The notes: generated by a model from the sequence alone, not told the origin. DNA of 64,000 bases from VSJD01 sp964617825 (GCA_964617825.1 CAZTWL010000022.1:9289-73288), one strand, 5' to 3'; shown: positions 8,858 to 18,203, counted from the stretch's first letter. Numbers and translations are program-made.

Positions 8858-9853
8858 ATGAAACATTGCTTTGTCATAATGCTGCTCTTCGCGGCATTGA
8901 TTTGCACCAACAGTTGCCGCCCGGCGCCGAAGCCCAAACAACCGGAATTTAAACCCATAGCGCCAGGAATGCTCGACGCCGAAAGGGCCCTGGCGAACGC
9001 GCGCGCGCTGGTGGCACTGGGCCCCCGCGTTTCCGGCACGCCCGGCGCGCGCCAGGCAGCCGGTCATCTCCTCCTGTGCCTGCAGCTCGCCGGCGTTCAA
9101 GCCGCGCTGGATGCCTTCACCGACACCCCTCCCTCCGGCCAAATGACCTTCTGGAATGTCATGGGGATTATTCCCGCCGCCGGGCCCGAGGCGGACAAAG
9201 CGCCCTGGATCTTTCTTGGCTCGCACTTCGACACGAAATCGGGTATCGCCGGCTTCCAAGGCGCCAACGATTCGGCTTCCAGCTCGGGCCTGCTCTTGGA
9301 ACTGGCCCGGGTCCTCCAGGCGGCGGGACCATTGCCGGTCAATATCGGGATCGCCTTTTTCGACGGCGAGGAATGCCAGCGCAGCTATGCCGCGCGTGAC
9401 GGGCTGCATGGCAGCGTCCATGCGGTCCAGGCCCTGTGCCTGAACCGGCGCACGGAGCAGGTTCGCGCCACAATCATCCTCGACATGATCGGCGACCGCG
9501 ATTTGACGGTCACGATCCCGCGCAACAGCACCTCGGATTTGATCGCCCGTGTTTTCCGCGCCGCCGAGGAGGAAAAGGTCCGCCACCAGTTCGCGCTCAT
9601 GAACGGCTCGGTCCTGGACGATCATCAGCCGTTTCTGGAGGCGAACATGCCGGCAATCGATTTGATCGATTTCGAATATGGCTCGAAGCCCGGTCGCAAC
9701 GATTATTGGCACACCGCGCAGGACTCTCTCGACAAGTTGAGCGCCGAAAGCCTGGGGATCGTCGGCCGCGTCGTCATCCGGGTGCTAAACGGCCTGATGG
9801 CGGAACAAAACGGGCCCCGAACTAATCGTTCACGTCGCATGCAAAAAGCCTGA
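8858..9853 (+). CDS. M28-family glutaminyl-peptide cyclotransferase-like lipoprotein/secreted enzyme
   Basis: 331 residues with a hydrophobic N-terminus (IMLLFAALIC) and two early cysteines (16 and 20); one may be a lipobox Cys although the preceding residues are not classical. The core reads like glutaminyl cyclase: GSHFDTK (first zinc His), GANDSASSSGLLLELA (zinc Asp), FFDGEECQ (catalytic Glu), LDMIGD, DHQPFLEANMPAIDLI, and YWHTAQD (last zinc His). Family members convert N-terminal Gln to pyroglutamate, or act as M28 aminopeptidases. The DSA and YWHT blocks favour the cyclase branch. It begins 18 bp after the GT4 gene but is probably not functionally tied to it. Its 3' end overlaps the convergent FAD gene by 32 bp. 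Confidence 0.75.
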   Translation: MKHCFVIMLLFAALICTNSCRPAPKPKQPEFKPIAPGMLDAERALANARALVALGPRVSGTPGARQAAGHLLLCLQLAGVQAALDAFTDTPPSGQMTFWNVMGIIPAAGPEADKAPWIFLGSHFDTKSGIAGFQGANDSASSSGLLLELARVLQAAGPLPVNIGIAFFDGEECQRSYAARDGLHGSVHAVQALCLNRRTEQVRATIILDMIGDRDLTVTIPRNSTSDLIARVFRAAEEEKVRHQFALMNGSVLDDHQPFLEANMPAIDLIDFEYGSKPGRNDYWHTAQDSLDKLSAESLGIVGRVVIRVLNGLMAEQNGPRTNRSRRMQKA

Positions 9854-11585
9854 CCTTGGCGTTGCCCCAGGTGGCATCCACGACGCAACGGCAAGCTTGC
9901 GTGGTGATGTCCAGCGGAATCTGCCGCAGACGCTCGCGATTGCACGTTTCCGTGAAAACCGTCTCCCACGCGCTCCCCTGCCGGGCCACGTCAACATGGA
10001 ATCCTTTCACCAACGTGGATGGCAGGCCGTTATCCGGTTGATTGAGCGGATAGGAACAGGGCATGGTCGGCTTTGGACGATTCAGATCGCTGTCGAACAC
10101 TAGCCGCATCCTCTGCAGTTTTACCGGCCGGTCGAACTTGTAGGCCACCCAGTCGCCCGGCGCGGCCATCCAGAATTGCTCCGTTCCATCCACGGGACGA
10201 TTCAACCCGCTGCGCAGCGGTTCCGGGTCGCCAGCTGATGCCTCCAGCCTGGCGTTGCGCGCCAGCAGCGGAATATCGCGGCGTAGCCAGGGCAGATAGC
10301 AATCATCGTCCATCAGGCTCTGCTGGAGTTCGCGAATCCGTTTTTCATAGACTCCCCGCGGCGTCAATCCATCGCGCACGGCAATCGCCGCGGCGTTGCC
10401 AACCGCCTGTCCCATGGTCGCACAGGTGGCCATCACGCGCGTGGAACTCATGGCGATATGCGAGGCGCTGATATTCCGCCCGGCGCACCACAGGTTGGCG
10501 ATGTTGCGCGAATAGAGCACGCGATAGGGAATTCCAAACGGCGAGGGCGCCGGCGGATACGCATTGGGTTCCCCGGGATGGTATAATCCCGCCGGGTGAT
10601 GATCGTCCAACGGCCAGCCGCCATATGCCACCAGATCGTCGAACCGGCCCGCGGCGCGGATATCGTTCTGGGTCAAAATGTGGTCGCCCACATACCGGCG
10701 ACTCTCCCGCTTGCCGGGCAGAAAGCCCACCCAGTCCAGCGTCCAGTTTTGCGCGCCGTGGTCACCCTGGTTCTTGATGTGATCCCAGATGCCGAACGCG
10801 ATTTTCAGCAACTCGTCGCGAATTTGTTCCGTATCGTGAATGGTGTCCTGCTCGCCGCCGATCTCGAGCCACCAGAAGTTCGTAAAAACCGCATAAAGAT
10901 CGTGGGGGCGGTGGGGAATAGAGGCATCGGTCGGATAACGATAGGCCCAGGCGGGCGGCACAAAGGGCTGGGGACGATCGGTTTCCCGCGCTTGAATGAG
11001 ACAACTCATGCCCATGGTCTTGCGATCCGCCGCTGCGGGCGCCATGTCTTCTTTGAACTCGGCGCCGGCTTCCCGGCCCCAGCGGAATTCCGCGCCCGTC
11101 AAAGGCGCCAAAATGCTGTCGCCGGAACAATCGGCGAACAATCCGGCCTTCACGACCTGCCAGGTCTGGGTGGTAAGTTGCCAGCCTTTAACGGCGGCGA
11201 TCCGCGCGCCTTCCATTTCCACGGCATTGCAGGAACAATTCAGCAACAGCGTGATATTGGGTTCGAATCTTACTTTTTCATAAAGGATACTGTCCCAGAC
11301 CGACCAATTCCCGGGAGCATTGCGATAGCGGTTGGCCAGCTGAATCTCCTCGACGATCCCCGTTTCCAGGTTGTTTTTTCCCTGGGCGCCGCAAATCCAC
11401 ATGCGGATTTCCGACGAGGCGTTGCCGCCCAGCATCGGCCGGTCGTGCATCAGGGCCACTTTGACGCCGTGCCGCGCCGCAGCGATTGCCGCGCACATTC
11501 CGGCCACGCCCCCGCCAACGACGCAAAAATCCACGTTATGCGTTTGCGTTTTCAATCCTTCTGGAGTCATTCTCGTCATTGTCAT
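9822..11585 (-). CDS. FAD-dependent oxidoreductase (FAD_oxidored family) with discoidin-like C-terminal domain
   Basis: 587 residues. The N-terminus has the dinucleotide-binding VDFCVVGGGVAGMCAAIAA, followed by MLGGNASSEIRMW, characteristic of the FAD_oxidored family abundant in Lentisphaerae and Planctomycetes. ADCSGDSILAPLTGAEF and NLWCAGRNISASHIAMSSTR are later family blocks. The last about 130 residues (WVAYKFDRPVKLQRMRLVFD) resemble an F5/8 type C (discoidin) fold, suggesting carbohydrate binding. There is no signal peptide. Several Met codons near the start leave the exact start open. It overlaps the upstream TPR-like gene by four bases. The substrate is unknown. Confidence 0.8.
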   Translation of the reverse strand: MTMTRMTPEGLKTQTHNVDFCVVGGGVAGMCAAIAAARHGVKVALMHDRPMLGGNASSEIRMWICGAQGKNNLETGIVEEIQLANRYRNAPGNWSVWDSILYEKVRFEPNITLLLNCSCNAVEMEGARIAAVKGWQLTTQTWQVVKAGLFADCSGDSILAPLTGAEFRWGREAGAEFKEDMAPAAADRKTMGMSCLIQARETDRPQPFVPPAWAYRYPTDASIPHRPHDLYAVFTNFWWLEIGGEQDTIHDTEQIRDELLKIAFGIWDHIKNQGDHGAQNWTLDWVGFLPGKRESRRYVGDHILTQNDIRAAGRFDDLVAYGGWPLDDHHPAGLYHPGEPNAYPPAPSPFGIPYRVLYSRNIANLWCAGRNISASHIAMSSTRVMATCATMGQAVGNAAAIAVRDGLTPRGVYEKRIRELQQSLMDDDCYLPWLRRDIPLLARNARLEASAGDPEPLRSGLNRPVDGTEQFWMAAPGDWVAYKFDRPVKLQRMRLVFDSDLNRPKPTMPCSYPLNQPDNGLPSTLVKGFHVDVARQGSAWETVFTETCNRERLRQIPLDITTQACRCVVDATWGNAKVRLFACDVND

Positions 11586-13015
11586 TTGATCCTTTCATGA
11601 ATTGTCGTGTTCGTTTCCGCCTGTGCGCGGCATTCGGCTTGCCGGCGCAAAATATCCAAATCGGGCAAACCCGTGCGCAGGCGATGATCCTCGCTGCCGC
11701 GTGCCTGCATGTAGCCATCCCAAAAGGCGCGCGCCCGGCGCTCGGCCTCCGCGGCGCCCGCCGCATCGCCGCCAGTTCTCTTGCGACAGGCCTGGAATAA
11801 TAATCCTTCCACGACGGCCACGGCATCCGCCGGCGCCAGGTCATCGAGGGCCTTCTGCATCGCCTCGACATTGGCGGCAACAAAATCGTTGTAATTTATA
11901 TTCCGGTCGAAGTCGGGATAGCGCCGGAGCGTCTGCCGATAAATTTCGCCGGCCTGCGCATCGCGGCCGTAAAAGTGCAGGATAATAATCGCCTCGCCCA
12001 GAAAATTTGCATATACGGATTGCAGGTTGCGATCGCCATTCCGCCCGTTCCGGGCAAGGGCCTGCTCATAGGCTTTCATTGCCTGAGGGAGCAGGTCCAG
12101 GCGGGGCGTGGTCACGTACAATCCCCTTGCCGGGTCGAAATCCAGGCGTCCTTGGCGGAAGGCCGACGCCAGACACTGGAGAATCATTTGTTCGCAGGCG
12201 GACTTGCCGGGCAAGGATGCCGGAGCGGGCGCATCCGGATGGCAGGCGCACGCGGCGGTTCCGCGCTCCTCGAGGCCGGGCGCGGCCCCATCCGGCGCCG
12301 CCTGGAGGCCACACCAGGCCCAGTAAATCGCATGCGTTTCCGGCAGACGCCAGTCGAAGGGACCGTATTCGGCATCCAACTGCCGCATCCGCGCCGGATC
12401 CAGCTTGAACTCATCGCGCAGGCGCAGAACATCGGCCTCCGCGGGATTGGCCGCCAAACACATGCCATGGAGCACGGCCTGCATGGTTTCGGCCAGCTTG
12501 CGTTTGTAAAACGGATGCGCCGAATCCATGATATAGCCGATCTTGTGCTGGTAAAGCCAGCCGAGTTCCTTGTACAGGTTGGGATTGCGCGGATTATACC
12601 GGAGCCCTTCATCCCGCAGAAGCCGGATCCCGTTGTTGACCCACCGCCACCGGTTTTCGGCATCGGGAAACAACACGCTGATGTTGTAAGCCATATTCCA
12701 GGCCTGAAAGGCCCAGACCGTGGTGAAGTGCGGTTCCAGCTTGGTGATCCAGTCCGCCAGTTGGGCAATTTCGAATACCCGGCCTTCGTCTTGGATGCGA
12801 ATGGTTCGGAGCCAGAGCAGGTCGGCAATCAGCCCGCGGAACCCGCCCAAGGCCACGGTGGTAAAGGCCATGAGCGGCGGCGCATTTTCCAGAGGAGCGG
12901 CCGCGAGCAACTGATGCCGCGCCCGGTAATCCCAAAGGCGCTCATGCAGGCGCGCAGCGCCCCACAGGCCAAGCAAGGCCGCCAGCAGCAAAATAATAAC
13001 CGCAGCGTTTTTCAT
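11582..13015 (-). CDS. Membrane-anchored TPR-like protein of an ABC transporter operon
   Basis: About 477 residues from the Met at 13015 (MKNAAVIILLLAALLGLWG); a start three codons earlier is possible. A single N-terminal transmembrane segment is followed by helical repeats (WITKLEPHFTTVWAFQAWNMAYNISV, KELGWLYQHKIG, EQALARNGRNGDRNL) of TPR character. Similar proteins are found in Lentisphaerae/Verrucomicrobia next to an ABC ATPase/permease pair, as here (13331-15636). It is likely a periplasm- or cytoplasm-facing scaffold; orientation and partner are not resolved. It shares a four-base overlap with the FAD gene downstream. Confidence 0.65.
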   Translation of the reverse strand: MKNAAVIILLLAALLGLWGAARLHERLWDYRARHQLLAAAPLENAPPLMAFTTVALGGFRGLIADLLWLRTIRIQDEGRVFEIAQLADWITKLEPHFTTVWAFQAWNMAYNISVLFPDAENRWRWVNNGIRLLRDEGLRYNPRNPNLYKELGWLYQHKIGYIMDSAHPFYKRKLAETMQAVLHGMCLAANPAEADVLRLRDEFKLDPARMRQLDAEYGPFDWRLPETHAIYWAWCGLQAAPDGAAPGLEERGTAACACHPDAPAPASLPGKSACEQMILQCLASAFRQGRLDFDPARGLYVTTPRLDLLPQAMKAYEQALARNGRNGDRNLQSVYANFLGEAIIILHFYGRDAQAGEIYRQTLRRYPDFDRNINYNDFVAANVEAMQKALDDLAPADAVAVVEGLLFQACRKRTGGDAAGAAEAERRARAFWDGYMQARGSEDHRLRTGLPDLDILRRQAECRAQAETNTTIHERIK

Positions 13016-13024
13016 GAAAGGCAC

Positions 13025-13330
13025 GGCTCAAGTGTTCAGTGTTCGGTGTTCTGTAATCCGTGGTTGATTTCTTCAGGTTGTGGGCTGTACCCGCATTTGA
13101 ATATAATGCGCAAATTATCGATTTATGCGACCTCATCCTCGCCCTGGGGAGAGGATCAAGGTGAGGGGCAACATTATCCAGCATTCCCCTCACCCCAGCC
13201 CGCTCCCAAGGGAGAGGGCGATTGTTTTGGACACCACTGCGTTCCTTTCTTAATTTAGCGTTCCTTTCGCGTGGTTCGCGGGCAAATTCTTTGGGTTGCT
13301 GGCATAGATCGCATTAGTTAAAACCCGCAA
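13025..13330. repeat. Intergenic region holding two dispersed-repeat remnants
   Basis: No gene is seen. Bases 13053-13091 match 63059-63097 at 37 of 39 positions (by eye), the same non-coding unit found 50 kb away. Bases 13131-13218 contain a GC-rich imperfect inverted repeat (left arm rich in GGGGAGAGGA and GTGAGGGG, right arm CCCCTCACCCCAGCCC followed by CTCCCAAGGGAGAGGG), a widespread type of intergenic palindrome in GC-rich bacteria. The permease-to-TPR gap of the ABC operon has evidently been expanded by these insertions. Confidence 0.7.
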
Positions 13331-14617
13331 TTATGTGATCGTCAAACCCAGTTCACGACGGCTGAACAGCCAGATTCCCGCGATGGCAAACGCGCCGCCA
13401 TAGCCCAGCGCCAATACGCCCCAAGCCGCACCCACCAGGGTCCATGAAATAAACGCGCCCGCCGGCAAAAAGGCAAGCGGCTCGAAGCGCGCCAGCGGCG
13501 GCGTGATCAGATTGGCCAGGTGCATGATCGCGTTGGTCGCGGAGTTCACGAGGCCCGCCAGCCAGGACGGCGTCAGATCGATTTCCGCCGTCAGCGCCTC
13601 GGCGCCGATCCAGGCATTCAGGCCGGTAATAAACAGGAAGGCAAACGCCGTGAATACGGCAACGGGAAAGGAAAACAGGGCTCCGGCCGTCAGCCCCAGC
13701 GCGGTGAAAAAAGCCAGCCGCGCCAGAACCAGCAGGAGTGCGCGGCCGAAATTGCTTTCGAATCCGCTTTCCCTGATCGATAATTGCGCCCCGGTATCCG
13801 CGGCAAAGAGAACCGTGGCCGGCTCCGCCGTTTCCACGTTTTGATAGGTCACCGCCAGTTGCCGGCCTGCCGCAAAGGCCGGCAGTTTCAGATCATGCCC
13901 GACATGAGGCGTATAGGCGCCCCGAATGCGCGTCGGCTCGGGCGAATCCGGAGCGCCAATCATCCACAAGCCGGTCACCGGCATTTGGCGCTCGATCCGC
14001 GACGTGGCAAACTGAAATTTCAGGAAGAGCGCATCGCCCGGACGGGCGCGTTCCGGAACCCTGAAGATCCAGGATTGCGTTCCGCCCGGCGGAACGGCGT
14101 ACATGGCGCGTCCAACGCCGGGTGGCGCCGGTTTGGCAACCGGCAATTCGGGGGCAATCAAGCTGTGCGCCGCCAGGATTTCTTCATGCAGCCGGCTGCG
14201 GTCTCCGGGCGGCAACACGGCGTCGCGCGTTGTCCAGCACAGGAACCCATAAATCAGGCCGCCGGCCAGACCCAGCACGACCAGGTTGACGGCCATCAGC
14301 CCCAACCATTTGCCCAGCCAGATCTCGGCGGCATGCACCGGCTTGGTCACCAGCACATGCATCTGCCGGTGGGAGACTTCCAACGAAACTGCGCCGGCAG
14401 CCGACCACGCCGCGGCAACCGAAAGCAGCGTCATGGTCAGGCCAAACGCATAGTGCAGGAACAATTGCGCCAGGCCGGACGCCGTGCCATCGCTTTTAAT
14501 CGCGAACGGCAAGCCGGCAATGCAAATCACGACCATGGCAATCAGCAGGCCGAAAACCCGCGAGCGAATGGTCGTGCGCAGGGTTAGACCGGAGATGGCA
14601 ATTATTTTGGATGTCAT
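13331..14617 (-). CDS. ABC-2 type transporter permease
   Basis: 428 residues with hydrophobic segments near residues 22-40, 50-75, 105-130 and a block of several helices from about 290 to 415. A large extracytoplasmic domain lies between (about 140-290), beta-rich with a WIFRVPERARPGD segment. The SHRQMHVLVTKPVHAAEIWLGKWLG stretch is typical of ABC-2 permeases such as NosY/GldF types. It partners the ATPase encoded 86 bp upstream and is followed by the TPR-like protein. The transported substrate is unknown. Confidence 0.8.
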   Translation of the reverse strand: MTSKIIAISGLTLRTTIRSRVFGLLIAMVVICIAGLPFAIKSDGTASGLAQLFLHYAFGLTMTLLSVAAAWSAAGAVSLEVSHRQMHVLVTKPVHAAEIWLGKWLGLMAVNLVVLGLAGGLIYGFLCWTTRDAVLPPGDRSRLHEEILAAHSLIAPELPVAKPAPPGVGRAMYAVPPGGTQSWIFRVPERARPGDALFLKFQFATSRIERQMPVTGLWMIGAPDSPEPTRIRGAYTPHVGHDLKLPAFAAGRQLAVTYQNVETAEPATVLFAADTGAQLSIRESGFESNFGRALLLVLARLAFFTALGLTAGALFSFPVAVFTAFAFLFITGLNAWIGAEALTAEIDLTPSWLAGLVNSATNAIMHLANLITPPLARFEPLAFLPAGAFISWTLVGAAWGVLALGYGGAFAIAGIWLFSRRELGLTIT

Positions 14618-14703
14618 GACAAATGGGCAGACGACCGACGCTGAATCGAGCGCTCAGGCAATTCACGTTGCCGCCAGAGCCTGCCGGCCACAGCTTTCCG
14701 TCT

Positions 14704-15636
14704 TTAGCCTTTCTTCAAGAACTCGGCCACGCCTTCGACCGGCGCAACTCCGGTTGGCGTTGCCTGTTCCGGCCGGGTCTTGGCAACGGTTTCGATAAAA
14801 AATTGTTCCAAAGTCCGCGCGGGATGATCCACGTCCGGGGCGGCGCCGGTCTCGCGCCGGAGCACCTGCAAAACGGCTTCGAGCCGGTCGGGCGCCAGGG
14901 CGGGAAAAGTTAACCGGCAGCGGTCGTGCCGTTCGAGCAAGTCGCGAACCCGTCCCTGGACGAGGACAACGCCGTTACCCATGATGGCCACGCGGTCACA
15001 GACATTTTCGACATCGGCCAGGAGATGGGAGGAGAGAATCACGGTCTTGCCGCGGCGGGCCAGGGTCAGGATCAGGTCCTTGAACTGGCGGCAACCGACC
15101 GGATCGAGCCCGACGGTCGGCTCATCCAAGACAATCAGGTCGGGATCGTTGATCAGAGCCTGGGCCAGGCCAACGCGGCGGGCCATGCCCTTGGAAAATT
15201 CGCCGACCGGGCGATGCTGGGCATGCTGGAGCCCGGTCATCTCGAGGAGCTGGTCGATGCATGTTTGGCGCGCCGCGCGGCGGAGATTGAACAGCCGCCC
15301 GTAAAAATTCAGGATTTCGCGCGCCGTAAGATACGGATAGAGACAGGATTCTTCCGGCAGGTACCCGATGCGCTTCTTGGAGCCAACATCCCGCGGCGAG
15401 CGCCCGAACACCGTCAGCGTCCCGCGGGTCGGCGCCAGCAGGCCGAGGATCATGCGCAGCGTGGTGGTTTTGCCGGAGCCGTTGGGCCCCAGGAGGCCGA
15501 AGACTTCGCCCACCCGAACGTCGAAGGCAATGGATTTGACCGCTTGCACCTTGGGCCGGCGCCAGAAATCCAGGAATGTCTTGGTCAATCCTTCCGCGTG
15601 GATCACGACCGGCGGTGAATCATTTGATGCGACCAT
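14704..15636 (-). CDS. ABC transporter ATP-binding protein (CcmA/NosF-like)
   Basis: 310 residues. Walker A GPNGSGKTT near residue 53, the Q-loop region LPEESCLYPYLTAREIL, signature FSKGMARRVGLAQALI, Walker B LIVLDEPTVGLDP and the H-loop SSHLLAD are all present and intact. The sequence is of the ABC-2/NosF class that powers a two-part exporter. The C-terminal extension after residue 220 is typical of this class. It is the first gene of the minus-strand operon that continues with the permease, TPR-like protein and FAD oxidoreductase. Confidence 0.9.
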   Translation of the reverse strand: MVASNDSPPVVIHAEGLTKTFLDFWRRPKVQAVKSIAFDVRVGEVFGLLGPNGSGKTTTLRMILGLLAPTRGTLTVFGRSPRDVGSKKRIGYLPEESCLYPYLTAREILNFYGRLFNLRRAARQTCIDQLLEMTGLQHAQHRPVGEFSKGMARRVGLAQALINDPDLIVLDEPTVGLDPVGCRQFKDLILTLARRGKTVILSSHLLADVENVCDRVAIMGNGVVLVQGRVRDLLERHDRCRLTFPALAPDRLEAVLQVLRRETGAAPDVDHPARTLEQFFIETVAKTRPEQATPTGVAPVEGVAEFLKKG

Positions 15637-15898
15637 GAGAACGTTCCTTCATGTTTTCAAAATGCAAAAGTTCATTGCCAAACAACGCTTCGGCTTCCGA
15701 TAAAACCGACCTTTGCCTTTTCGTCGTTTTTGGGCGCGATCATATCACAATCGATGTTATTTGCGAACCACAAACAACTTGAGGAACACGGAAGGGAGAC
15801 CTTGCAAATTTCTGCAATCGAAACAAGCAAAGCCCCACATCTCGCTTGCCCGCCAAGGGAAGGTCGCGCCCTGCGGATACCGTTACGGCGTTCGGAAG

Positions 15899-16813
15899 TC
15901 AGATTGCTTTCACCAATATGGACGTTTTTGCTTGAATCGCCTTCACCCATTGTTCGGCGGCTTCTTTTTCCGCAAACGGCTTGCCGGACAAGGCGTATTT
16001 TTTGCCAAGCCGCGCGCCTTTCGACTCGCCCAGCGGATGGTAGGGTAAAACCTGGATTTCGCCAATGTGATTAAGCTTGTTGGCCGTTGCGGCAATCCCG
16101 GCAAAATGCGCGGCGCGGTCGTTCAAGCCCGGGACGATCGGACAGCGGAGCACAATCCGCTTGCCGCGCCGGTCGATTTGCAGCAGATTTTCCAGAATCA
16201 GGGCATTATCGACGCCGGTGAATTTTTTATGCAGCTTGGGATCGGTTTCCTTGTAGTCGTAAAGGAACAGGTCGACGTCATCAAGCAGGGCGGCATATGA
16301 ATCGAATGGCGCATAGCCGCATGTTTCCAGTGCGGTATCGATGTTTTCTTTTTTTGCCACGCGCAGCAGGGCGCTTGAGAACTCGACCTGCGCCAGCGGC
16401 TCGCCGCCGGAAAGAGTCAGACCTCCGCCGGAGGTTGCATAAAACGGACGGTCCTTGAGCACCTCCTCGATTACTTCGTCGACGCTCATCGATTTTCCGA
16501 TCGTTTCCAATGCCTGAGCGTAACATTCCTTCGCGCACAGCCCGCAGCGGGCGCAAAGTTCGCGGTTTAATTTGTGTTTGCCGTTGATCATGACGTGGCA
16601 CTTGTGCGGGCAAACGCGGAAGCAATATCCGCACCCGATGCATTTTTCGGCAATGAACGACAGCTCCGCTTTTTTTTCCTGCGATTCGGGGTTGTGACAC
16701 CAGAGACATTTCAAGGGGCACCCTTTCAGGAATACCGTCGTGCGGATCCCGGGTCCGTCATGGATGGAAAACTTCTGGATGTTAAACACAATGCCGGTCA
16801 ATTGTTTTTCCAT
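15899..16813 (-). CDS. Glycyl radical enzyme activase (radical SAM, two extra 4Fe-4S clusters)
   Basis: 304 residues. The radical SAM motif CPLKCLWC (CxxxCxxC) follows SIHDGPGIRTTVFLKG, the standard activase N-terminus. The insert CIGCGYCFRVCPHKC and CARCGLCAKEC supplies two ferredoxin-like 4Fe-4S clusters, the arrangement of activases of dehydratase/lyase-type glycyl radical enzymes rather than PflA. TSGGGLTLSGGEPL is the SAM-contacting GGE block. It abstracts H from the partner glycine using SAM under anaerobic conditions. Its substrate is almost certainly the GRE at 18204-20318, two genes upstream on the same strand. Confidence 0.93.
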   Translation of the reverse strand: MEKQLTGIVFNIQKFSIHDGPGIRTTVFLKGCPLKCLWCHNPESQEKKAELSFIAEKCIGCGYCFRVCPHKCHVMINGKHKLNRELCARCGLCAKECYAQALETIGKSMSVDEVIEEVLKDRPFYATSGGGLTLSGGEPLAQVEFSSALLRVAKKENIDTALETCGYAPFDSYAALLDDVDLFLYDYKETDPKLHKKFTGVDNALILENLLQIDRRGKRIVLRCPIVPGLNDRAAHFAGIAATANKLNHIGEIQVLPYHPLGESKGARLGKKYALSGKPFAEKEAAEQWVKAIQAKTSILVKAI

Positions 16814-16947
16814 GGCAGTGCCGCACCTCAGACAATATGCGCGGTTCCTTGCAAAGTTGTTAGCCTCCCCCGCCAGCCCCGGCAGGTTTTCCAGCTCACC
16901 TGAATGGCGCGCTCCGCGCCGCAGTCCGATTAGCGACTCCCGGAACC

Positions 16948-18102
16948 TTATTGCGCCTGGCGCAAAACATCGGCAATAACTTCCGTCGTGATTGCGGGAT
17001 CGCCCCAGCTGGCGCTGCGGGCTTTCAAGCGCCCGGCAACGCGCCGCGCCGCGTCATCGGCTTCGATGCCATAGTCCGCCAATTTCGTGCGCATCCCGAG
17101 CGACTGGAAAAAGCGCTCGGTTGCATCGATCGCCCGATCAGCGACCGCCGCATCGGGAAGGTCGCGGGCGGCGCCAAAGATCCGGCGGGCCATTTGGGCC
17201 AGTTTCGCCTGCCGCTCCGTTTTGGTGCGACGCCAGAGCGGCGGCAGCACGACGGCCAGCGACTGGGCGTGATCAATGCCGTACAAGGCGGTCAGCTCGT
17301 GACCGACCATGTGAGTTGTCCAATCCTGGGGCACACCGCAGCCGATCAGCCCGTTCAAGGCATTGGTCGCCGCCCACATCAGATTCGCGCGCCCATCGTA
17401 GTCGGCGGGATGCGCCAGAACTTTCGGCGCCTCCTCCATCAACGTCAGGAGAATGGCCTCCGCCTGGCGGTCCTGCAGCGGGGCATTGCAGGGGGAAGAG
17501 ACATATTGTTCCGTAACATGGACGAATGCGTCGACAATGCCATTAACCGTCTGCCGCGTGGGAAGCGAGAAGGTTGTCTCCGGGTCCAGGATGGAAAATA
17601 GCGGCGTAACCTTTGGCGATGCAAAATGGCGTTTTTCGCAGGTGGCTTTTTTGGAAATGACCGCCGTGCAATTCATTTCCGACCCGGTCGCCGGCAAGGT
17701 GAGCACGCAGCCGAGAGGCAGGGCCGAGCGCACCTCGGCCTCTTTCGCCAAAATATCCCAGGGATCGCCGCCATATTCGCATCCGGCAGCGATATACTTG
17801 GTTGCATCCAACACGGAACCGCCGCCGACGGCCAGCAGAAACCCGGCCTTTTCCTTGCGGGCAAAGGCCATGGCCTGCAGGCAAGTCTCATGCAACGGAT
17901 TGGGTTCGATGCCGCCGAACTCCTTCCAGGTCCTGCCGCGCAAGGCTTTGGCAACCTGGTCATAAACGCCATTCCGCTTGATGGAGCCGCCGCCATAGAT
18001 CAACAGGACGGTGGCATTGGCGGGCAACAAGTCCGGCAATCCGGCGATGGCGCCTTTGCCGAACACAATCTTAACCGGATTGCAATACGTGAAATTATTC
18101 AT
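16948..18102 (-). CDS. Iron-containing alcohol dehydrogenase (YqhD/BDH type)
   Basis: 384 residues from the Met at 18102 (MNNFTYCNP); an upstream Met at 18135 adds a low-complexity leader. The NAD(P) fold shows GGGSVLDATK, and metal-binding residues appear in NGIVDAFVHVTEQY (Asp and His), THMVGHEL (His) and GIDHAQ (His), as in YqhD-class Fe/Zn alcohol dehydrogenases that reduce aldehydes to alcohols with NADPH. It is sandwiched between a GRE and its activase. By analogy with propanediol, choline or isethionate GRE loci, it probably disposes of the aldehyde made by the GRE. The particular aldehyde is not determined. Confidence 0.88.
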   Translation of the reverse strand: MNNFTYCNPVKIVFGKGAIAGLPDLLPANATVLLIYGGGSIKRNGVYDQVAKALRGRTWKEFGGIEPNPLHETCLQAMAFARKEKAGFLLAVGGGSVLDATKYIAAGCEYGGDPWDILAKEAEVRSALPLGCVLTLPATGSEMNCTAVISKKATCEKRHFASPKVTPLFSILDPETTFSLPTRQTVNGIVDAFVHVTEQYVSSPCNAPLQDRQAEAILLTLMEEAPKVLAHPADYDGRANLMWAATNALNGLIGCGVPQDWTTHMVGHELTALYGIDHAQSLAVVLPPLWRRTKTERQAKLAQMARRIFGAARDLPDAAVADRAIDATERFFQSLGMRTKLADYGIEADDAARRVAGRLKARSASWGDPAITTEVIADVLRQAQ

Positions 18103-18203
18103 GAAATCATGCTCCTTCGTGTCGTTATCCGCCAAGGCGGGCTATCCCCGCAACCCGGCTGCGCCGCCTTTTGCACCTATGGTCCTCAAATGCTTTGGGC
18201 TGT

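Noticed and set aside
10596..11600. 334-codon plus-strand frame
   Set aside because: Antisense of the FAD oxidoreductase with strong motifs on the other strand.
11975..13258. 427-codon plus-strand frame
   Set aside because: Antisense of the TPR-like gene and the repeat gap; no SD and no family.
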